Shown here in pieces: positions 5,516 through 6,851 of a stretch of 6,851 nucleotides of DNA. Source of the DNA: JBOGEN01 sp050743265 (GTDB lineage Bacteria; Actinomycetota; Actinomycetes; JBOGEN01); the NCBI GenBank assembly GCA_050743265.1, contig JBOGEN010000093.1, positions 1-6,851 of the forward strand, in the 5' to 3' direction. The translations under genes were made by a program, and so were the position numbers. Position 1 is the first letter of the stretch, and each line of letters begins with the position of its first letter. The notes beneath the pieces were generated by a model. That model saw only the letters and a list, made by a program, of their open reading frames with translations. It searched no databases and had not been told where the DNA came from.

Positions 5516-6802
5516 GTGGCGAGCATCGACGCCGTCGGCGCCCGGGAGGTCCTCGACTCCCGCGGCAACCCCACCGTCGAGGTGGAGATCGAGCTTGACG
5601 ACGGCACCCTCGCCCGCGCGTCCGTGCCCAGTGGGGCGTCCACGGGCCAGTTCGAGGCGGTGGAGCTGCGCGACGGCGGCGAGCGGTACGGCGGCAAGGG
5701 CGTCGAGCGGGCCGTCCTCGCCGTGCTCGACGAGATCGGCCCCGAGCTCGTCGGCTACGACCCGAGCGAGCAGCGGCTCATCGACCAGGCGGTCATCGAC
5801 CTGGACGGCACCGCCAACAAGTCGCGCCTGGGCGCGAACGCCCTGCTCGGCGTCTCCCTCGCGGTCGCCAGGGCGGCGGCGGACTCCGCCGACCTGCCGC
5901 TGTTCCGCTACCTGGGCGGGCCGAACGCGCACCTGCTGCCCGTGCCGATGATGAACATCCTCAACGGGGGGGCGCACGCCGACACCGACGTCGACATCCA
6001 GGAGTTCATGGTGGCCCCCGTCGGGGCGACCACGTACGCCGAGGCGGTGCGCTGGGGAACCGAGACCTACCACGCGCTCAAGGGCGTGCTGAAGTCGCGC
6101 GGCATGGCCACGGGGCTGGGCGACGAGGGCGGCTTCGCGCCGAGCCTTCCCACGAACCGCCAGGCGCTCGACCTGATCGTGGAGGCCATCGAGAAGGCGG
6201 GCCTCACGCCGGGTCAGGACGTCGCCCTCGCGCTGGACGTCGCCGCCACCGAGTTCTTCTCCGACGGGGTGTACGCCTTCGAGGGCGACAAGCGCACCGC
6301 GAAGGAGATGGCCGGGTACTACCGCGAGCTCGTGGACGCGTACCCGCTCGTCTCGATCGAGGACCCACTCGACGAGGAGGACTGGGAGGGCTGGCGCGCG
6401 CTCACCGAGGCGATCGGCTCCCGGGTGCAGCTCGTCGGCGACGACCTGTTCGTCACGAACCCGGAGCGCCTGCGCCGCGGCATCGACACCGGCGCGGCCA
6501 ACGCGCTGCTCGTCAAGGTCAACCAGATCGGGACGCTCACCGAGACGCTGGACGCGGTCACGCTCGCGCAGCGCAACGGGTACGCCGGCATGATGAGCCA
6601 CCGGTCCGGCGAGACCGAGGACACCACGATCGCCGACCTCGCCGTCGCGACGAACTGCGGCCAGATCAAGGCAGGCGCCCCGGCACGCAGCGAGCGGGTG
6701 GCCAAGTACAACCAGCTGCTGCGCATCGAGGAGGAGCTCGACGACGCGGCCCGGTACGCCGGGCGTGAGGCGTTCCCGCGCGCGGCACGACGGGAGGGTT
6801 GA
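5516..6802 (+). CDS. eno: Enolase (2-phosphoglycerate dehydratase)
   Basis: Enolase interconverts 2-phosphoglycerate and phosphoenolpyruvate in glycolysis and gluconeogenesis. It is a cytoplasmic Mg-dependent enzyme and, in many bacteria, also a surface moonlighting protein. The product has 428 residues, the usual length. Visible landmarks are AREVLDSRGNPTVEVE at the N-terminus, the mobile substrate loop SGASTG (39-44) and MMNILNGGAHADTDVDIQEF. GDEGGFAP carries the catalytic acid E204. The metal ligands are D241 (ALDVAATEF), E282 (SIEDPLDEEDW) and D309 (GDDLFVTNP). LLVKVNQIGTLTET carries the catalytic base K334. MMSHRSGETEDT carries H362, and GQIKAGAPARSER carries K385. All key residues are intact. 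Start GTG 5516 is set by the GGAGGAG site and by homology. The candidate promoter lies in the 156-nt spacer upstream. A run of seven G at 5966-5972 encodes part of NGGA without breaking the frame. The next gene begins 7 nt after the stop, suggesting an operon. Confidence 0.98.
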   Translation: MASIDAVGAREVLDSRGNPTVEVEIELDDGTLARASVPSGASTGQFEAVELRDGGERYGGKGVERAVLAVLDEIGPELVGYDPSEQRLIDQAVIDLDGTANKSRLGANALLGVSLAVARAAADSADLPLFRYLGGPNAHLLPVPMMNILNGGAHADTDVDIQEFMVAPVGATTYAEAVRWGTETYHALKGVLKSRGMATGLGDEGGFAPSLPTNRQALDLIVEAIEKAGLTPGQDVALALDVAATEFFSDGVYAFEGDKRTAKEMAGYYRELVDAYPLVSIEDPLDEEDWEGWRALTEAIGSRVQLVGDDLFVTNPERLRRGIDTGAANALLVKVNQIGTLTETLDAVTLAQRNGYAGMMSHRSGETEDTTIADLAVATNCGQIKAGAPARSERVAKYNQLLRIEEELDDAARYAGREAFPRAARREG

Positions 6803-6823
6803 GGCGCAGGTGGCGGCCTCCCG
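6791..6823 (+). promoter_or_regulatory. Inverted repeat bracketing the eno stop and the next start codon
   Basis: CGGGAGG (6791-6797) is perfectly complementary to CCTCCCG (6817-6823), with a 19-nt loop containing the eno TGA and the next GTG. Pairing would hide the distal SD-like GGGAGGG (6792-6798). The nearer GAGG at 6801-6804, 5 nt before GTG 6810, would stay in the loop. A regulatory role is inference. Confidence 0.3.
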
Positions 6824-6851
6824 ACGCGGAGGGTCCGGGCCGGCTCGCGGC
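6810..6851 (+). CDS. 5' end of a downstream gene, possibly DivIC/FtsB-type septum formation initiator (truncated by window end)
   Basis: GTG 6810 opens 14 codons (VAASRRGGSGPARG) that run off the window. A GAGG sequence at 6801-6804 can serve as ribosome binding site, and the eno stop lies only 7 nt upstream. The visible peptide is basic and Ser/Gly/Arg-rich, and it carries no diagnostic motif. In many actinobacteria the gene directly after eno encodes a small bitopic septum-formation protein of the DivIC/FtsB family, often with a basic, low-complexity cytoplasmic N-terminus. The assignment therefore rests on position, not on sequence. Confidence 0.5.
   Translation, partial: MAASRRGGSGPARG

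Noticed and set aside
5966..5972. Run of seven G in eno as a possible frameshift or sequencing error
   Set aside because: The reading frame is continuous and conserved on both sides (MMNILNGGAHADTDVD), so there is no sign of a disruption.
4256..6601. 781-codon open frame on the minus strand
   Set aside because: It spans antisense to two clear genes (mazG and eno) and the spacer, with no family resemblance and low-complexity composition.

Overview
The window reads as a housekeeping segment of a very GC-rich actinobacterial chromosome. The protein sequences, the near-exclusive G/C third codon positions, the GTG starts and the gene order mfd - SurA_N-like lipoprotein - mazG - eno - (probable divIC/ftsB-type gene) all point to Actinomycetota. 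I cannot fix the genus; something around Kineosporiales, Micrococcales or Propionibacteriales is plausible. All genes lie on the + strand. I see no mobile element, CRISPR array, tRNA or rRNA.

Layout: 3-3512 is Mfd, the transcription-repair coupling factor, cut at its 5' end by the window edge. 3513-3627 is a short spacer with a degenerate 17-bp tandem repeat. 3628-4302 is a secreted lipoprotein with a SurA-type N-domain and no PPIase domain. 4310-5359 is MazG, an NTP pyrophosphohydrolase with an actinobacterial N-terminal extension. 5360-5515 is a spacer with a 21-bp tandem duplication and a probable eno promoter. 5516-6802 is enolase. 6810 to the window end holds the first 14 codons of another gene.

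The genes are packed as likely transcription units: mfd with the lipoprotein and mazG (gaps of 115 and 7 nt), then eno with the following gene (gap of 7 nt) from the promoter in the 156-nt spacer. Mfd clears stalled RNA polymerase from damaged DNA and recruits UvrA. MazG removes non-canonical or damaged NTPs, so the two share a genome-maintenance theme. Enolase is glycolytic, and the gene after it usually belongs to cell division in this phylum. No gap exceeds 300 nt.

I do not see a new enzyme system here. The most unusual structure is the mfd-lipoprotein spacer. Five GTGA stop/start junctions at 3509, 3526, 3543, 3560 and 3628 link the mfd stop codon to the lipoprotein start through four tiny ORFs (6, 6, 6 and 23 codons), each ending exactly where the next begins. 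This could be a translational relay or simply a decaying tandem repeat of the mfd 3' end.
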